64,000 bases of DNA from Isoetes taiwanensis (taxonomy: Eukaryota > Streptophyta > Lycopodiopsida > Isoetales > Isoetaceae): contig JAJEKV010000388.1 of the NCBI GenBank assembly GCA_021234155.1, positions 179,800 to 243,799 of the forward strand. Reading direction: 5' to 3'. Below, piece after piece: positions 1-12,900 of the stretch. Under the pieces are notes generated by a model. That model saw only the letters and a list, made by a program, of their open reading frames with translations. It ran no database searches and was not told the origin of the DNA. How positions within the stretch are numbered: the stretch's first letter is position 1; every line of letters starts with the position of its first letter. The position numbers were made by a program, and so were the translations under genes.

Positions 1-3000
1 GAAGAGTAAAAAGTACTATTGTTCAAGCCCACGAAATCAAATTGAAGTAAGCATCCGAATCTCATTATCTTTGCCTACAAATTGTATGTAAACCGATATT
101 GGATGATTGTGCAATACCTAGCACAAGGAAGGATGGATGCCTAGCGGTACATTTGTACCATCAACATCAAATTTTGTATCAAATGAAATAATGAATGAAT
201 GCAGTTGCACCCAATGGATCATCTTAAATGATGGTTACGTCAATGAAAGCTAAAACTTCTTGTTATGAGACCATAGGAATTCTAAGTGTGGTTATGATAA
301 GTTATAGTATTTAAAGGTTATATAGGATCGTCTCTAGCTAGTTTCCTAAGAATAGACATGTGCTCCTCTTTTGTGGGGAAGTGTTCATCTTTTGTATTTT
401 GAAAAAATATTATAAATAGATTGATCTTTTTGCAGTCAACAATGTACATTTTAAGCATAGAAGAAAGCAACAGGCAACCATTTCTTAAGCAGCTCACGCA
501 AAATATTATGGGCATCCTTCTTTCACCGGATGCACTATTCACTACTTGAGTCTCATCAAGAACTATATAACGCCATATTCTTACCTTCAAAAAAAAGAGT
601 ATTCCAAAATTATAGTCAGACACTTTAACATCTACAACCTTAAAGCAAAAATCTGAGGCGGCAAAGCATGCAAAGTGTCGGTGACAACAACACCATTTCT
701 TGATTACACAAAGGTACATGAACAATGAATTGTTCCTTAACTACTTCAAAAAAAAGGCGACACCAAAGAAAGTCACATACAATACATATGGCATCTGCAC
801 ATCTTTAAAAACCAATGTTAAAATCGGGGAACACATCATTCCTAAGAATGAATCACAAGGCAAAGGATGGGGTGATATGATTTCTCACATTGAAACAAAA
901 GAAAAAGGATCTGGCGGATGGCGGTTCTCACAAGAAAACAAAGTAAAAGTGATGGGGTAAAAGTGTTTACGATAATGATGTAATGAGAGATAGGAATTCA
1001 CGATAGAAATGACCAGAAGCAACTACAATATGCCTGTAGAGTTTTTGTGTTGCTTTACATGAAATACAATATGGTTGTGAAGATTGTGTTCCTTTCTTCT
1101 TCTTCTATATTTGAATACCTATATAATAAACCGCACTTTGGCAAAACCAAATTGGGAAGGCATTTGAAGCATACCATGCAAAGTTCATAGAAGACAAACT
1201 CCCGCGAGAATATTTTACATTTCTGCCTGATAGTAAAATTAGACCTTAGATTGCTTATGCTATTTTATATATCGTAAATTTTGATCTTGACAGGTTGAAT
1301 AGTTTTATTGATTTTTGAAGATAAATTGCATAAAAAATTATCTAGGTATACACAAAATTAGACTCTTCTTCAAAAAGATAAGTAGTAAATTGTATTACTT
1401 CCTGTGATTACAAAGCATGAACAGTCAGTATATAGTCATTTTAATAGTTATAAGTGGAAAACTCATAGAGGCAACAAAATATCTATTACATAAAAGTACA
1501 TATTCAGAACTTCTTCTGGTCATGCTGTGGGCGCAAAGGAACATGATGGAGCTCCTGGAAATAAGAAAAATCAGAAGTGCATAGCAGAGAGATAAAAAAA
1601 TCTACTAGAGCAACCTATAAGTAAAAAACGCCTGGGCTTACAAGCAAATGTCCATAATCGACATGTATCAGAAAACTTCTTGCCGTCGCCATCAGTCTAC
1701 CTCCGTTCATCTCCATGCAAGATAACTCGTTCTGCTGGAGGATATTTGAGTTCTTCAATATAAAAAATAATATAATAAATATGGTTCTTAGACTATATGA
1801 TTGTTATTTAATGATGACGTTGCTGACATCTATACTACACATAATCCTATATAAAATAAATACACAAACACACTAATGGTTGTATAAAAATAAAATATGC
1901 AATTAGTACACTATGATAGTTGAGTAAATAAAATATCCAATTATGCCTAATGAGGCATTCAAAATTTAGCAAAGCCTAAGTTTATAGTAAAGTGGGAAAC
2001 AAAAGGATATTACAAGGCTCATTGTTACATGGAAAATCTGTACTTGTGATCTTTGTTGAAGGTACATATTTGATAGCAAAGATTTTATTAGCGCTACGAT
2101 GTAATAAAACATCTTATTGGGTATTCGACTAGTCTCCGTAATACTTCAGCAAGCCAAATCTTATTCCCAAGCAGAACTCAATGCTTTATCTAGTCAACTA
2201 AGTGCCTTTCACATGTTTCAAAGGCAAATCTTTCTAGAATACTTTAATGTCTTTGAAAATCTGTCTATTATAAGTCATACATATAAATCTTCGTGTTTCT
2301 TAACTACACCTACTTTTTTATATGTGCACGTTTGTAGGGGTCAGCTTTGTGTAGTTTTGGAATATTATTTCGTAGCATCACAAACTATTATACAATTTCA
2401 AGAATTGCGAAATTACTTCTCGAAGTTCAAGTGTAACATGTGGAAATGAACGTGAGATATCCTCTATTACCAATGTACTAATTGCAGGCATCTCATGAGA
2501 TAATCTATTAAATAACATCTTATGGAAATCTATATGTAATTTGAACATTTTCACCCTTTTGTATCGAGATAATTATATCAAATTACTTTTCCTTATAAAC
2601 ATCTTCTTTACATTCATAGCCATCCATTACTATGACATGCAAAGTCAAATATTTGGTCCAAAATATTTTTTTTAGTAACTTTCGGTCGACTAAATTTAAA
2701 CAAGAGAGAAAAGAAATCTTCATGGCAAAATGAGAACATCTCTAAGAGAAATGTTCTTATAGAGTGCCCAATAAATTATGAAGCTGCTCCTACATGATGT
2801 TAAGGCAATTCATAGATATTCATTCTAACTAACATAACAGGATCACGAACCTTGAACAATCCCACAAAAAAAATAAGTCTAAGGAAAATTTATTAGAGTA
2901 CAATACACAATTCATTTTGCCTGGACCTTAAATAACAAAGGGACTTGTATATTATATATCATTAATATATATAAACATATATCACATCTTTGGGGCATCA
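1..3000. other. AT-rich intergenic DNA, no gene seen
   Basis: This stretch is AT-rich and broken by stops in all frames. A weak open frame at 2117-2449 has no motif I can recognise. I see no LTR, tail or terminal inverted repeat that defines an element here. Confidence 0.5.
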
Positions 3001-5700
3001 TGAACATGTTTATATGGGTGTTGATCTCATTTGTTCCTCTTGGGGAAAAGAGGTGGCACATTTATGCTATTTTCAGATTTGATGGGGGCATGCATGGGCA
3101 TGCATGGGGCATGCACAACATGCACGGACCCGTCGGATATGGGGCATTTAAATCATGGCCATTGATTTACGCTTAAAGAAGGTGCAAAGAAATTGCACTA
3201 CAATTGTGTGGAGGGTGAGGTGGCATTTATATTGGGTGAGATTCCATTAGAGTGGGGGTCTTTTATTGACATGGCATTAAAAGTCTCCATATCAAAATGG
3301 AGTGTTTGCGCATGAGATTCCACGCTCATGCATGTCCTTTAAAAAATCAGACCAAGAAAAGGATGTTAAGCTTTCCTCCCACGTGGCGATAAAGAGATAG
3401 GTGGTTATATTTTTTATTTTCTAAAGGGCCGAGGGATTATTAACAGGTTAAAAAAATAGTTAAAATAATGACACCTTGGCATATGCACATAAAGAGCAGG
3501 CAAAGTGGAATATGTCAAGCCTCTTAATTTTCAGACGTGTCGAAACTTTATTTGCTTAAAATTAAAAGTTAAGTTCTAAATGCCGTAGTTGAATCTCCTT
3601 GACGTGCCAATTTTTCCCACCTTACTTTGTTTAAGGTCCATACTAGACTAATCTTGTACAGACTAGCTAGTTTATCCCACTACCTTGCGGCAGCCAAAGT
3701 GGAGGACACGTATAGGCTTTTAAGTTCTACCACGTCGGGAACCAACTTCCAAAGATAAACATACATTGGCAAGGTTTGAACCCATGACCAAATGCACATT
3801 TATTTTGGCATTATTAAGCATATACCAACTCACCACACATCCGTTGGGCAAAACTTTTGCCTTACATGCACACTTTGTAGGTAGGATTTAATCCCACCTT
3901 AGGAAGGCTGCAAAAATTAATGACCCCTTGACGTGCCAATTTTTCCCATTTGTTGCCCCTGGTGTACTGCGCATGCCTTTGGGTATTGTCACGGGAGGCC
4001 GGGCAAGAGATGGAGGGCGATGAATGCTGGCACTTTGCTTCTATTGAACAAAGTGTAGAGAACAGAGGGAGGGGAAGAGCATCGGCTCGTTGGTACCGGA
4101 TTTGGTTTTGCGGTTTGGATTAGACGAAGGTGGAGCGGTTCCCTCTGTTGATTTTTTGTGTTAATTTGGTACCCATTTTGGGTTTTTTCTCTTGGGTTTT
4201 GATCCTTGAGCTTGGCCAGAAGGCCAATGCAGCACTCAGCCTAAGCTAACTACTGAGATTTGGCTTGAAGAAGCGGATAATTGAATTAAGGAGCTATGGA
4301 GTCGGAGAAGTCGTTAGCGCATGGCTTTAATTCGATTTGATTCTGAAATGCTTGAGGGAGCAAAATGGGACTTTACGGTATAGGTTCAAAAAGGCAAAAC
4401 CCCAAAGGGAGAAAAAAAGTGCATTGATCGGCATTGCCCTGCTTGAATGTTTATGGGCATATCCGAATATAACCGACCTTGCCATCTCTTCTTTTTTTGC
4501 GGACTTCTGAGCTCCTATTTGAAGCACAAGGTTTTCATCTTTGGGTATAAGTTTAGCGAGGCGGCGAGGCGAAGTCGACATTTCTGAACATATTTGATCG
4601 GCTCTTCTTACGGCAATAAAGGCGGTTTAGCGGCGGACTTGGCCCGGGGGCTTACGGTACTACCTATAATCCTAAGCGCTGGAAGTGTTTTCAATGATCG
4701 GTTAAGCCTTATGGCAGTTCAAAGGTATAATCGAGAAGGTTAGCATCTGGCAAATCCTTAAGAAGAAAGCAAAAATGGTTCCCCTTCTACCCCTACCACT
4801 CAGTTTGCTCCCTCTGCTCCAAAAAATACTTCTTTTTTCCTTATCGTGCTATATGGCTAGTAAAATTGATTCTTTTGTATCTCAGGATCCGACCACTCCG
4901 TGATTCTTTTTACTCCGGATATGGCGGCGGCTCCGGCTATCTGCGAGAGAAGGATTAGTAGAAGTCGTCAATAAAAAAATGGGGTGTAAATGGTTATGGT
5001 TCCATGAAAGGTTTGATTTGTCTTGAAGGTCGATAATATGGAAAGCGGAGGAGGAAGAAGAGGGCGAGAATATGGAGAAGGTGAATGCGATAGAGAAGAA
5101 AGGAGGTCGTTCCACTTCAAAACTCTGTGCTTAACCAATGGTCGAACATATTTTGCCACAGTTTCAATAAATTAGTAGCAAATTTGCTCGTATGAGAAGA
5201 ATATTTTTGAGTAGACTAATTTTAAAAAGGTAGATGGTACCATCTTAGATTGGAATATTTCGGTGTTTGCTAGTGTCAATTTCCCCTTATTTGAGGGCTT
5301 GGCTATGTCTAAAGCGGGTTGGATTGATTCTTTTGATGTTGATTAAAAGGAAAAAGCTTCACAATCAAATATAAGGTGAGTTGCCACTCTTTCCTTGCTG
5401 CATGTTTCTTATGCTCGTGAAAAAACATGTATCTTTGGAAGCTGAGCCTTGCAAAATCAAATAGAGCTATATTATGTTGAGAATGACAAATAAGATATTG
5501 TTGGTTACAGCTTCTGTGGGTGAATGTCACCATAAATACTTTAGGGGCACTTGTGCTGCAACATGAGAAGCCACCAATAGATGAACCCATGGATAAGAGA
5601 CCAGTTGGTCGCAGGTCATGATTTGCGATTGCTTCAAGCTTCTTATTTCTTTTAACAGGTATTATGTTTTAAGTGCAAAATGCAAGCTCACAACATTCAT
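3001..5700. other. Intergenic DNA with short repeats, no gene seen
   Basis: GCATGC-containing short palindromic repeats cluster at about 3088-3125. A 23-bp motif containing TTGACGTGCCAATTTTT occurs twice, near 3598 and 3928. From about 3950 to 5100 the sequence is richer in GC, but open frames are short and none carries a recognisable domain. A SINE-like head inside this stretch is listed separately. Confidence 0.4.
3773..3835 (-). repeat. tRNA-derived SINE-like head (A and B boxes)
   Basis: Read on the minus strand, TGGTGAGTTGG at 3835-3825 fits an RNA polymerase III A box and GGTTCAAACC at 3782-3773 fits a B box. The spacing between them is tRNA-like. No cloverleaf with a usable anticodon arm is evident, so this is more likely a SINE head or tRNA pseudogene than a tRNA gene. 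The 3' end of any SINE is not resolved. Confidence 0.4.
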
Positions 5701-5704
5701 GTGC

Positions 5705-5711
5705 TTCATTG

Positions 5712-5744
<33 letters not shown>

Positions 5745-6109
5745 GAGTCAAGGTGGGATTTATATTCATACTAAAATCTTAAATACATATAGGGTATACC
5801 ATAGATGGCATACATATAATAAAATTGCACCTTCCTAATAATAGGAGTTGTGCTATCAGGCAGGTCTAAGTCTAATGTATACAAAATTCAAAATTCTTAT
5901 GACTAGACATAGATTAGCAGTTCAGATGTAAAGCAGTATAGATCATTGTGCCTCGATCAGATCTTGGATGGTAAGATCATGGACAGACCTGCGGCCTAAG
6001 ATATTGAGAACCAGATCAAGCTTATCCACCCTGTAATTTGTGAAGTCCAGCAATAAGAGGACATGAGCCTCTCTTTTCTGCTGCCATTTATCTCTTTTCA
6101 TTGCTTTTT
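5705..6109 (-). mobile_element. 5'-truncated LINE tail with 13-bp target duplication
   Basis: A run of 31 T at 5713-5743 is the A tail of a minus-strand retroposed copy. The 13-mer TTCATTGCTTTTT occurs at 5705-5717 and again at 6097-6109, as expected of a target-site duplication. The insert is therefore about 380 bp. Its minus strand begins with an open segment that stops at 5943 (ending in DLIEAQ) and then a 3' untranslated part. This fits the last codons and 3' UTR of a non-LTR retrotransposon. A processed host pseudogene is the alternative, because the short peptide has no diagnostic motif. Confidence 0.7.
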
Positions 6110-8080
6110 CCATGCAGGCCCTAGTCTGGAAACGTTTGCACAGTGTTTTTTTCATTTCGTAAAGCTATGAGGCGTGAGTAGTTTGAGGTGGGTAAACGTT
6201 TGTGGATTTATCATTTATTTGTTTTGTCTTTGGTTAGTGCGCTATTTGGTTTCGACATGTCCTTTCCAATTATTGCAACGTTGAGTAATCTAAATGATTA
6301 TAAGTATAAATATGGATCTTCGTAAATTAGTTGTTATTCTATCTTGCCGTTAGGAATTGATCGAGGTAGCATGCACAAATTCGCTAAGTCGATGATTAAA
6401 CTTAAAATTTAATTTTTCGGATCTTAGAGCATGTTGTTTTTGTGGTCATCTCATTTACATGGCACAAGAAGTTCCAAACCCAGGTAGGGGACTCGAAATA
6501 AAGCTTTTGTATCTAATCTATGCATTATTGGGTCAAATCTGACTATTTTCTTATGCCATATTTTTAGGAATTGATCGAGGTAGCGTGTACACATGTAAAA
6601 GATCTAATAACTTCTCAATCCAAAAGCACAAATTCGCTAAGTCGATGATTAAACTTAAAATTTAATTTTTCCGGATCTTAGAGCATGTTGTTTTCGTGGT
6701 CATCTCATTTACATGGCACAAGAAATTCCAAACCCAACATGGGGGACTGAAATAAAGCTTTGTATCTAATCTATGTCATTATTTGGTCAAGTACAAAAAT
6801 ATTGTCTTTGAAGATATTTTTGATTAAGTGATAGTTTGGGATAGTTTCCAGTTCTCAAAAAGAGAACCTCACGAACTAATTGTTTTTGTTGATGGAGAAT
6901 TTCAAGGTAAGGAAAATATAGACATTGTCAACTTATCGGTTGGTTCATAAACATCCTAAAGTTTTTAAACGTAAAACATTCTAAATGCGACTAATGCAAG
7001 CAATCGACCAAAGAATCAACAAAACATAAAGTAATTTGGCAAGCAGTCCCTATGCACGTATAAGCAATCCCTTCTGCGATATGGGAAAAAAATTTTGGAA
7101 CACAAAGGTTAGCCAAGATCCCCTATGTTTGGGTGATTATTTACCAACTTTGCCAATATGGAAATGAACTTTACAATGCACTTTAATTTTTGGTATGTTG
7201 CAAAGGCTTTTCTTCTGCTTAGCCCTACATTCTGGAGTCCAGCAAGATTCTATTTATCAATGACCCAAAGTCAACGATCAACATAGCATTGGGAGCTCTT
7301 GGTGGGTGTTCATAAAACGTCTTGACACATCATAATCTACAACAATGGGAGCTCTTGATGTTCATTAAACATCTTGACACGTCATAATTTATGATAATAA
7401 CCTCTGCATCTCCATGTTGATGCAACTTCTTTTACAAATTGTTCAATAAAAGCAACTACCTATAAATGCAACTGCATTGATTTATTCCCATACCAATGGA
7501 CATAATTGCATGGCTCAAGAGAGTCAAAAGACATGCGTAAAAGAACGCCCATAAAAACATCATGGCATAAATATCCTCAAGCACGTCATATGTCTCATAT
7601 CTTTTCTGTTAGAGTACTCTCAGCATGCTCAAAAACTAAAACCAACAAACTTTGTGCGCTCAAAAACTAAAGCCAACAAACTTTGCGCATAGAACACTCT
7701 TTTATTAAAGCTATTGTGTTCAACATTGTCCTACCTTGGAATGACACTTATAAAGTCTCTTTGTCGTTATATATCGTTATATATCGAGAAGAACGTAGAT
7801 TATTTATTTGCAAACTTTACCGGTCTATTTGCATATTTTATTTGTGGTCCTTGATGTAGAAATATTCCCTATTTTATGCCAAATCAGTGACCTGAGTTTT
7901 CCTGTCTAAAACAAAGTTGCCACTCTCAATGGTGCAACGAATAGCAATGCAGGCCAATTGAATGCTCTTATACGTTATTTGTCGTCGCAACCAATATCCA
8001 ACCAATATAAAAGAAAAACCAGTCCCTAGTCGCGAGACTGCAAGGCCAAAGGATGTGAAACTCAAGGCGCTCAACGGCCC
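6110..8080. other. Intergenic DNA, no gene seen
   Basis: AT-rich sequence with stops in all frames. The one clear structure is the tandem duplication at 6352-6790. Short open frames near 7900-8180 overlap the start of a low-complexity array and have no recognisable domain. Confidence 0.4.
6352..6790. repeat. Tandem duplication, about 214-bp period
   Basis: The segment starting AGGAATTGATCGAGGTAGC at 6352 recurs at 6566. Both copies run through TTCGCTAAGTCGATGATT, ACATGGCACAAGAA and AATAAAGCTTT. The second copy holds an extra stretch of about 30 bp near 6590-6625. No coding capacity is visible in either copy. Confidence 0.8.
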
Positions 8081-8084
8081 TAAG

Positions 8085-8850
8085 GATCTTCATAAAATAT
8101 TTGAGAATCTAGGGGAACGTTGTGGAATTTTGGAGACTCTAAGGAATCTTCAGGAACTAAAGATTCTGGCAGAATCTATATAGAATCTCGAGGAATCTTG
8201 GGATAACCTTCGAAATCTATGTAGGAATCTAAGGAAATGTTTACAGAATCTTGAAGAATACATGGAATCTTGGAGAATCTTTGAGAGTATCTTTGGGAAT
8301 CTATGGAAAACTATCTAGGGGGATCCCTATAAGAGCTTAAATAATGTGAGGGAATTTACATATTATCTTGAAGTATCTATGGGAACCTTGGGAGAACCTT
8401 TGAGGACCTAGACCAATCTAAAGGAATCTCTATAAAATCTTTGAGAATTTACGGGAATCTTGGGAGAATCTTCGGAGATGTAATGGAATCTAAGAGGATC
8501 TGAATAAAATCTTGGAGACTCTGGGGGAATCTTGATGGAATCTTGAAGAATCTAGGGTACTCTTTATAGAATCTAAGGGAATTTAGGTGTAATCTACATA
8601 AAATCTTGGCAAATCTAGAGGAATCTTAAAATACTCTTTTGGGATTCGAATACCAAAGAATCTCAAGGAAACCTTTGAGAGTCTTAGAAGAATACTTGAA
8701 AATATAAGAGAATCTAAAGGAATATTTACAAAATCTTAGAGGATCTTCATTGGCTCTACATTAAGGAATGTATGCGAATTTTGGAACAGTTTTTAGAAAT
8801 CTAGAAAAATCCCCGCAGAATCTTTAAAATCGAGGGGAATCTTCCACCTT
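8085..8850. repeat. Degenerate GGAATCTTGG/GAATCT array
   Basis: For about 770 bp the sequence repeats variants of GAATCT separated by 5-8 mostly purine bases (for example GGAATCTTGGAGAATCTTTG). The local period is about 11-14 bp. The copies are strongly diverged and no long frame is open, so this is an old minisatellite-like array rather than a protein repeat. Confidence 0.75.
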
Positions 8851-9142
8851 GGTGTATTTTGTAGGGTCGGCTTCATGCAGTCCTTCATAGTACAACCACT
8901 TGTATATATATATACAAGAAAATTAATAACGATCCTCAAGACATTGTTCCGGATTTTAGCATGTCCTTATATTCCCTTCTCCTGGACTCCCTTACATTCT
9001 ATAAATTTCTAGAGCATTTTAGAACTTTCTGGAACATTTTGAAACTTTCAAAACATCCTAGAATATTATAGTCTATTTTATCTTAATTAGAACATTACCC
9101 TTAATTATATTTGAAACATAAACTATTCATAGAATTAATGCT

Positions 9143-9205
9143 TGGTCTAGTGGTTAGAGTGGGGGGTTTGAGGGGTTGAGGACCAGGGTTCGAATCCCCC
9201 CAATA
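9143..9205 (+). repeat. tRNA-derived SINE-like head (A and B boxes)
   Basis: TGGTCTAGTGG at 9143-9153 matches the A box and GGTTCGAATCC at 9187-9197 matches the B box, 44 bp apart. The T arm can pair (AGGG/CCCC), but the middle is G-rich and forms no convincing anticodon stem. I therefore call it a tRNA-related SINE head or decayed tRNA, not a functional tRNA. Sequence beyond 9206 is A-rich, and the 3' end of the element is not defined. Confidence 0.45.
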
Positions 9206-9249
9206 ACATAAAAAATTTTAAAAGCCTTTCCTTAAGGAACGAGCATTCA

Positions 9250-9545
9250 ATATGAGCCTTAGGATCTTGGGCTTCGATCAGCGATCAAGATCTCACCATA
9301 TAAAAGCAATATGAGCCGTAGGATCTATTACATATAATTCCCAAAGCCACGTGGACCGTAGGATGTGTCCCCAAGCCACGTGAGCCGTTGGATCTCGGAC
9401 CGACGGTCAGGATCAGATCAATCTGGACCGTAGGAGCATGGTGCATATTATATATGTAAACTCCCATGCCATCTGGGCCGTAGGATACGTCCCAAACCCA
9501 CGTGAGCTGTCGGATCTCGAACGGACGGCCGGATAAGCGCGAAAC
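9250..9545. repeat. Dispersed GAGCCGTAGGATCT motifs (about seven)
   Basis: Variants of (G/A)(A/G)GCCGTAGGATCT occur near 9252, 9309, 9354, 9379, 9424, 9473 and 9503, several preceded by CCACGTG. Spacing is irregular (25-57 bp). Two motifs are followed by ACGGACGG or CGACGGTC. The block looks like an internally repeated, transposon-derived segment. It has no coding frame of note. Confidence 0.55.
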
Positions 9546-9600
9546 ATAAGAACATATATAGATCAGATATACAAGTCTTTGTACTATGTAGGGCCTATAT

Positions 9601-9836
9601 CTAGTTTGAGGATTATAAACAATGTGTTAGTTTGTGCAGGAAGATTATTTCAAGTTGAATGTATCTAGTTTGAGGATTATAAACAATGTGTTAGATTATG
9701 CAGAAAAATTGTCAGATTCTAAAAAATTTGTCAGATTACTTGAAAATCCATTAGCATTTCATATAGCTAAACATGGCTTTGATAGAGTCATATATCCATT
9801 AGCATTTCATATAGCTAAACATGGCTTTGATAGAGT
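9601..9836. repeat. Two short tandem duplications at a LINE target
   Basis: CTAGTTTGAGGATTATAAAC at 9601 recurs at 9665. A 42-bp segment containing CCATTAGCATTTCATATAG occurs at about 9748 and again at 9796 (48-bp period). A third, diverged form lies at 13798-13860, beyond the LINE. This supports a host segment that was duplicated locally and then split by the LINE insertion. Confidence 0.7.
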
Positions 9837-10440
9837 CGGTACTTCTGGGTTCGTGTGCATAATACCAGTGGCAACCCTCTTTTTCTGGCCGCCTGTTATT
9901 TCCCTCACGCAGACAGCACCTTCTATCGCAGCCACCCCGATGCGGATAGGATGGACCCGTATGTCGATCTATATGATGACATACAGCAGCATCAGCAGTT
10001 GGGTAGGGTCGTCCTTCTTGGAGATTTCAATGCGGACGACAGAGTAGAGCAGCCCATGCGACTTGACCCCCTCGGGACGATGTCCTGCAAAGCTACGCCC
10101 AGTAAAGAAGTAGCCAGCCACTTGTGGTCGGATGACGGCCAGGTCTTTCGCTTTGTGAGCGACAGTTGCTCCCCGCTATGTGGCATTTTTTACTTGATAA
10201 TTTGCAATGGCCTTTCCGCGGTGGCCCGATTCTACCAAGTGCACATGCAGACGGGACAATCGGGGGAGGGTCTAGTGTGGTGGACTATGTGCTTGTAGTT
10301 GCGCTAAGATATGCATCTCATCGATCGTTTCGGGTGGGCAATGTGACGGTCGGGATGAGGAGGTCGACTCGAGATCACCTCCCACTTTATTTGGACCTGG
10401 TTTTGAGCCAGAACCCCCACTATGCCAGCCCCCGAGTCCT
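9837..10440 (+). pseudogene. LINE APE-type endonuclease domain, broken
   Basis: In LINEs this domain nicks the target DNA to prime reverse transcription. The motif GRVVLLGDFNADD, near 9999-10037, is the classic catalytic GDFNA block of AP-endonuclease-like LINE proteins. Further on, SSVVDYVL (near 10275) and RDHLPLYLDL (near 10370) match the later SxxDYV and SDHxP blocks. These three pieces lie in two frames, so at least one frameshift separates them. The domain is followed by the reverse transcriptase region on the same strand. I am confident of the family, but the exact start is not visible because the copy is truncated. Confidence 0.75.
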
Positions 10441-10979
10441 CGATTTGAGACTTCGATTATGAGCGTGCGAGAGGACTACGCCGAGATGCTCATGGGCGCC
10501 CCCTCCCGGTAGTCTGCAGACCTCCACACTAGAGCGGCCCGAACCAGAACCAGGTGACTTCGCTATTACGGGATGCGGCCGGACAGGTGCTTTTGGCGCA
10601 CCCCCCGTCGCCGCTCGTGGTCAGCAACATTCCCTCGTAGCCCGATGGTTTGATCGCGACAAAAAACGCATAGCGGCGGCTCGCCACATTACGGATCGGT
10701 GGTACCGGCGGCGGGGCCACCACACGCATCTGGCGCCCATCGAAGGGACACAAAGGCGCGGTACCTTGCCAAGCATCGAGGGGAGATGTTCGCCTCTTTG
10801 GACACTCATCCTCGAACCTTTGGCGCGAGTGCTAAGAAGGCCAGCCCGACCCTACGGGGGACATCACACCCCGGCGTGAAAGTACTTGCAAAAGGCCTCT
10901 ATGACCCGCCGAGGGGCGCGTGCGCCCATACCCCCCACAGGGATGGCCCCATTGGTTCTCGTGCCGCGAGGATGTTGAG

Positions 10980-12900
10980 GAGGGCACCTGCGGCTAGCTA
11001 ATGGGAAGGCGATTGACCTCGATGGTATGCGGCCGAAGTTACTCAAGTGGGCGAGGGGCGACGCTTGTGCCGGTCCTCACTACCATTCAACGAGCATTGC
11101 GGGAGGTTTCCCGACAATGGACCCAAGCGGGGTTGTTCCCATTCACAAAGGCGGGCGACCCACCTTTGTTCGACCAATTGCAGGACGATCATGAGGGATT
11201 CGGTATTTGCCAGCCCTGTTGGTCGGCATTCTCGGCAGATTGAGTTGACCCATTTGGAAGGCGAGGCGGATGTCGCGAGCCACCCTCACACAGGCGGGCT
11301 TTTCGACCCCGCCACTCAGCGATTGACCATATCTTTCTGGCTGCGTAACCGATTGAAAGACAGTAGGAATCATCGGTTTGGACTTGTATTCTTTGCTTTG
11401 TGGACTTCGCTTAAAAGGCTTTTGATCTGGTCCCCGGGAAAAAGTAGGCTAGGCTGCGTCAACTGGGGCTCCGGCGGTCGCGTAATGCCATATCTGAGGT
11501 TGTATGAGAGTTGTTTTGGCGGGGATCGCCGGCCGGGCCAAGCATTCACCCGGTAGTATCGGTCCGGCGGGTTGCCCCTCTCGCCAACACTTTTTGGCCT
11601 CTACATTGATCAGTTAGAGCCCCGCTTATCGAAAGCATGGGGGGATGGCATACGGCTTTTGCACCGGGTCATCCGCCACTCATCTATGCGGGCGATGTTG
11701 GCTCGCGGCCCACACCCCAAAAGCTATGCAGTCTCACTGGATGCCCTAGACACATTTTGTCGCTCTGGACATCTTGGCGTCAATCGGCCAAGACCGGGGT
11801 GGTTCTCATATCCTCTTCGCGTCACCCCATGCCTCCCGCACTCACATATCGGGGATACCGTGGGACGCCACGCCCACCTACAAGTACCCTAGGGGTGGAG
11901 TTCCTCCCCTCGCCGAGGAGGCGCCTATCCGCTTAAGTGGTGAGAAAGAGGCCGGAAAGCTTTTATGCCATGCGTAACAACAACACCGTGCAGCCATATG
12001 ATTGGGGCCATCGGCCACATCCGCTCTCGCGACCGGGTCGAGCCCTTCGCCCTTCATGACGGGTCGAGGTTTGGGGCCCTATTGCCCTTTGGCTTAATTG
12101 AATGACTTGGAGCAAAAGTGTAAGGCATTTTTGGCACGCACATGGTGAAACCTTCAGCCCCCATCGATTCTCGGCCGCAGAAATCGATTCTGCGCCAGCT
12201 GGCAGCCCTTGATAGACACATCGCTTCATTTTCGTAAAGTGGTTACTATAGGTGATGCTCGCCCCCGCACTGGCTTACACTGTACATGAGTCCCAAAATG
12301 CTTAGGCCCGCGGGAGGGGTAAGAGAGACTGGTTCGCCAGATGGAACGCAAGGGGAGCACAGATGCGTATACCGGGCGCAATGGGCCGACGTCGTGGCGA
12401 CCGCTGGAGTACCTAGATGCTTGTTTCCTTGGCAAGCTCTGGGACCCCATTGCTCTAAAGCAGTCAAAATGGCCCATTACAAGGAGCACATCAACCCGTG
12501 TTGCTTGGGGCCCACACTCTACACTACGTTCCTCCTGCCCGCGAAAAAGCGCAGACTCATTGCCTCCATTCCACCGGTGCCCACCATCTTCGCATCGGGC
12601 GGGCGGGTGGATTGGGGAGCCCGGGGCGGGCTCTGTCGATCTTCATCAACGGGTGCCATTGAGGATGAGTCTCACACTTTCCGAGTTGCCCAGTTGACCG
12701 GTCCGGGCGGATCACGCTCCCCTGCAATTAGTACGGACGTGCGTTTTGCATTTGCTGATGAACACACCGTCGATGCGTGCCACGGGGTCATATATCGGGA
12801 GGTAATGGACTGCGAGGTCACCTTTTGCCCCCCACGTTGGCCGCCCACGACTAGGCACTACAGGGGGGTGGTGCATGATTTGTATATATTGGGATGTTTT
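10980..12900 (+). pseudogene. LINE reverse transcriptase region, broken
   Basis: This is the polymerase part of the LINE polyprotein. The block GCPLSPTLFGLYIDQLEPRL, near 11568-11628, is a hallmark LINE reverse transcriptase motif. About 60 bp later PLIYAGDVG takes the place of the usual YADD box. The A-to-G change of the first catalytic Asp would abolish activity if real; it could also be a sequence error. No 12-kb-region frame stays open for more than about 210 codons. A C-terminal region extends to about 12900 but has no clear zinc-binding motif in one frame. Confidence 0.7.

Noticed and set aside
2117-2449. Copia-type RNase H fragment suggested by QAELNALSSQ
   Set aside because: Only a faint resemblance to the SxAEAEYxAL block. 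No flanking copia motifs or LTRs are present, so it is probably a chance frame.
9143-9205. Functional tRNA gene
   Set aside because: A and B boxes are good, but the anticodon arm does not form a stem with a clear anticodon, and the 5' and 3' acceptor ends do not pair.
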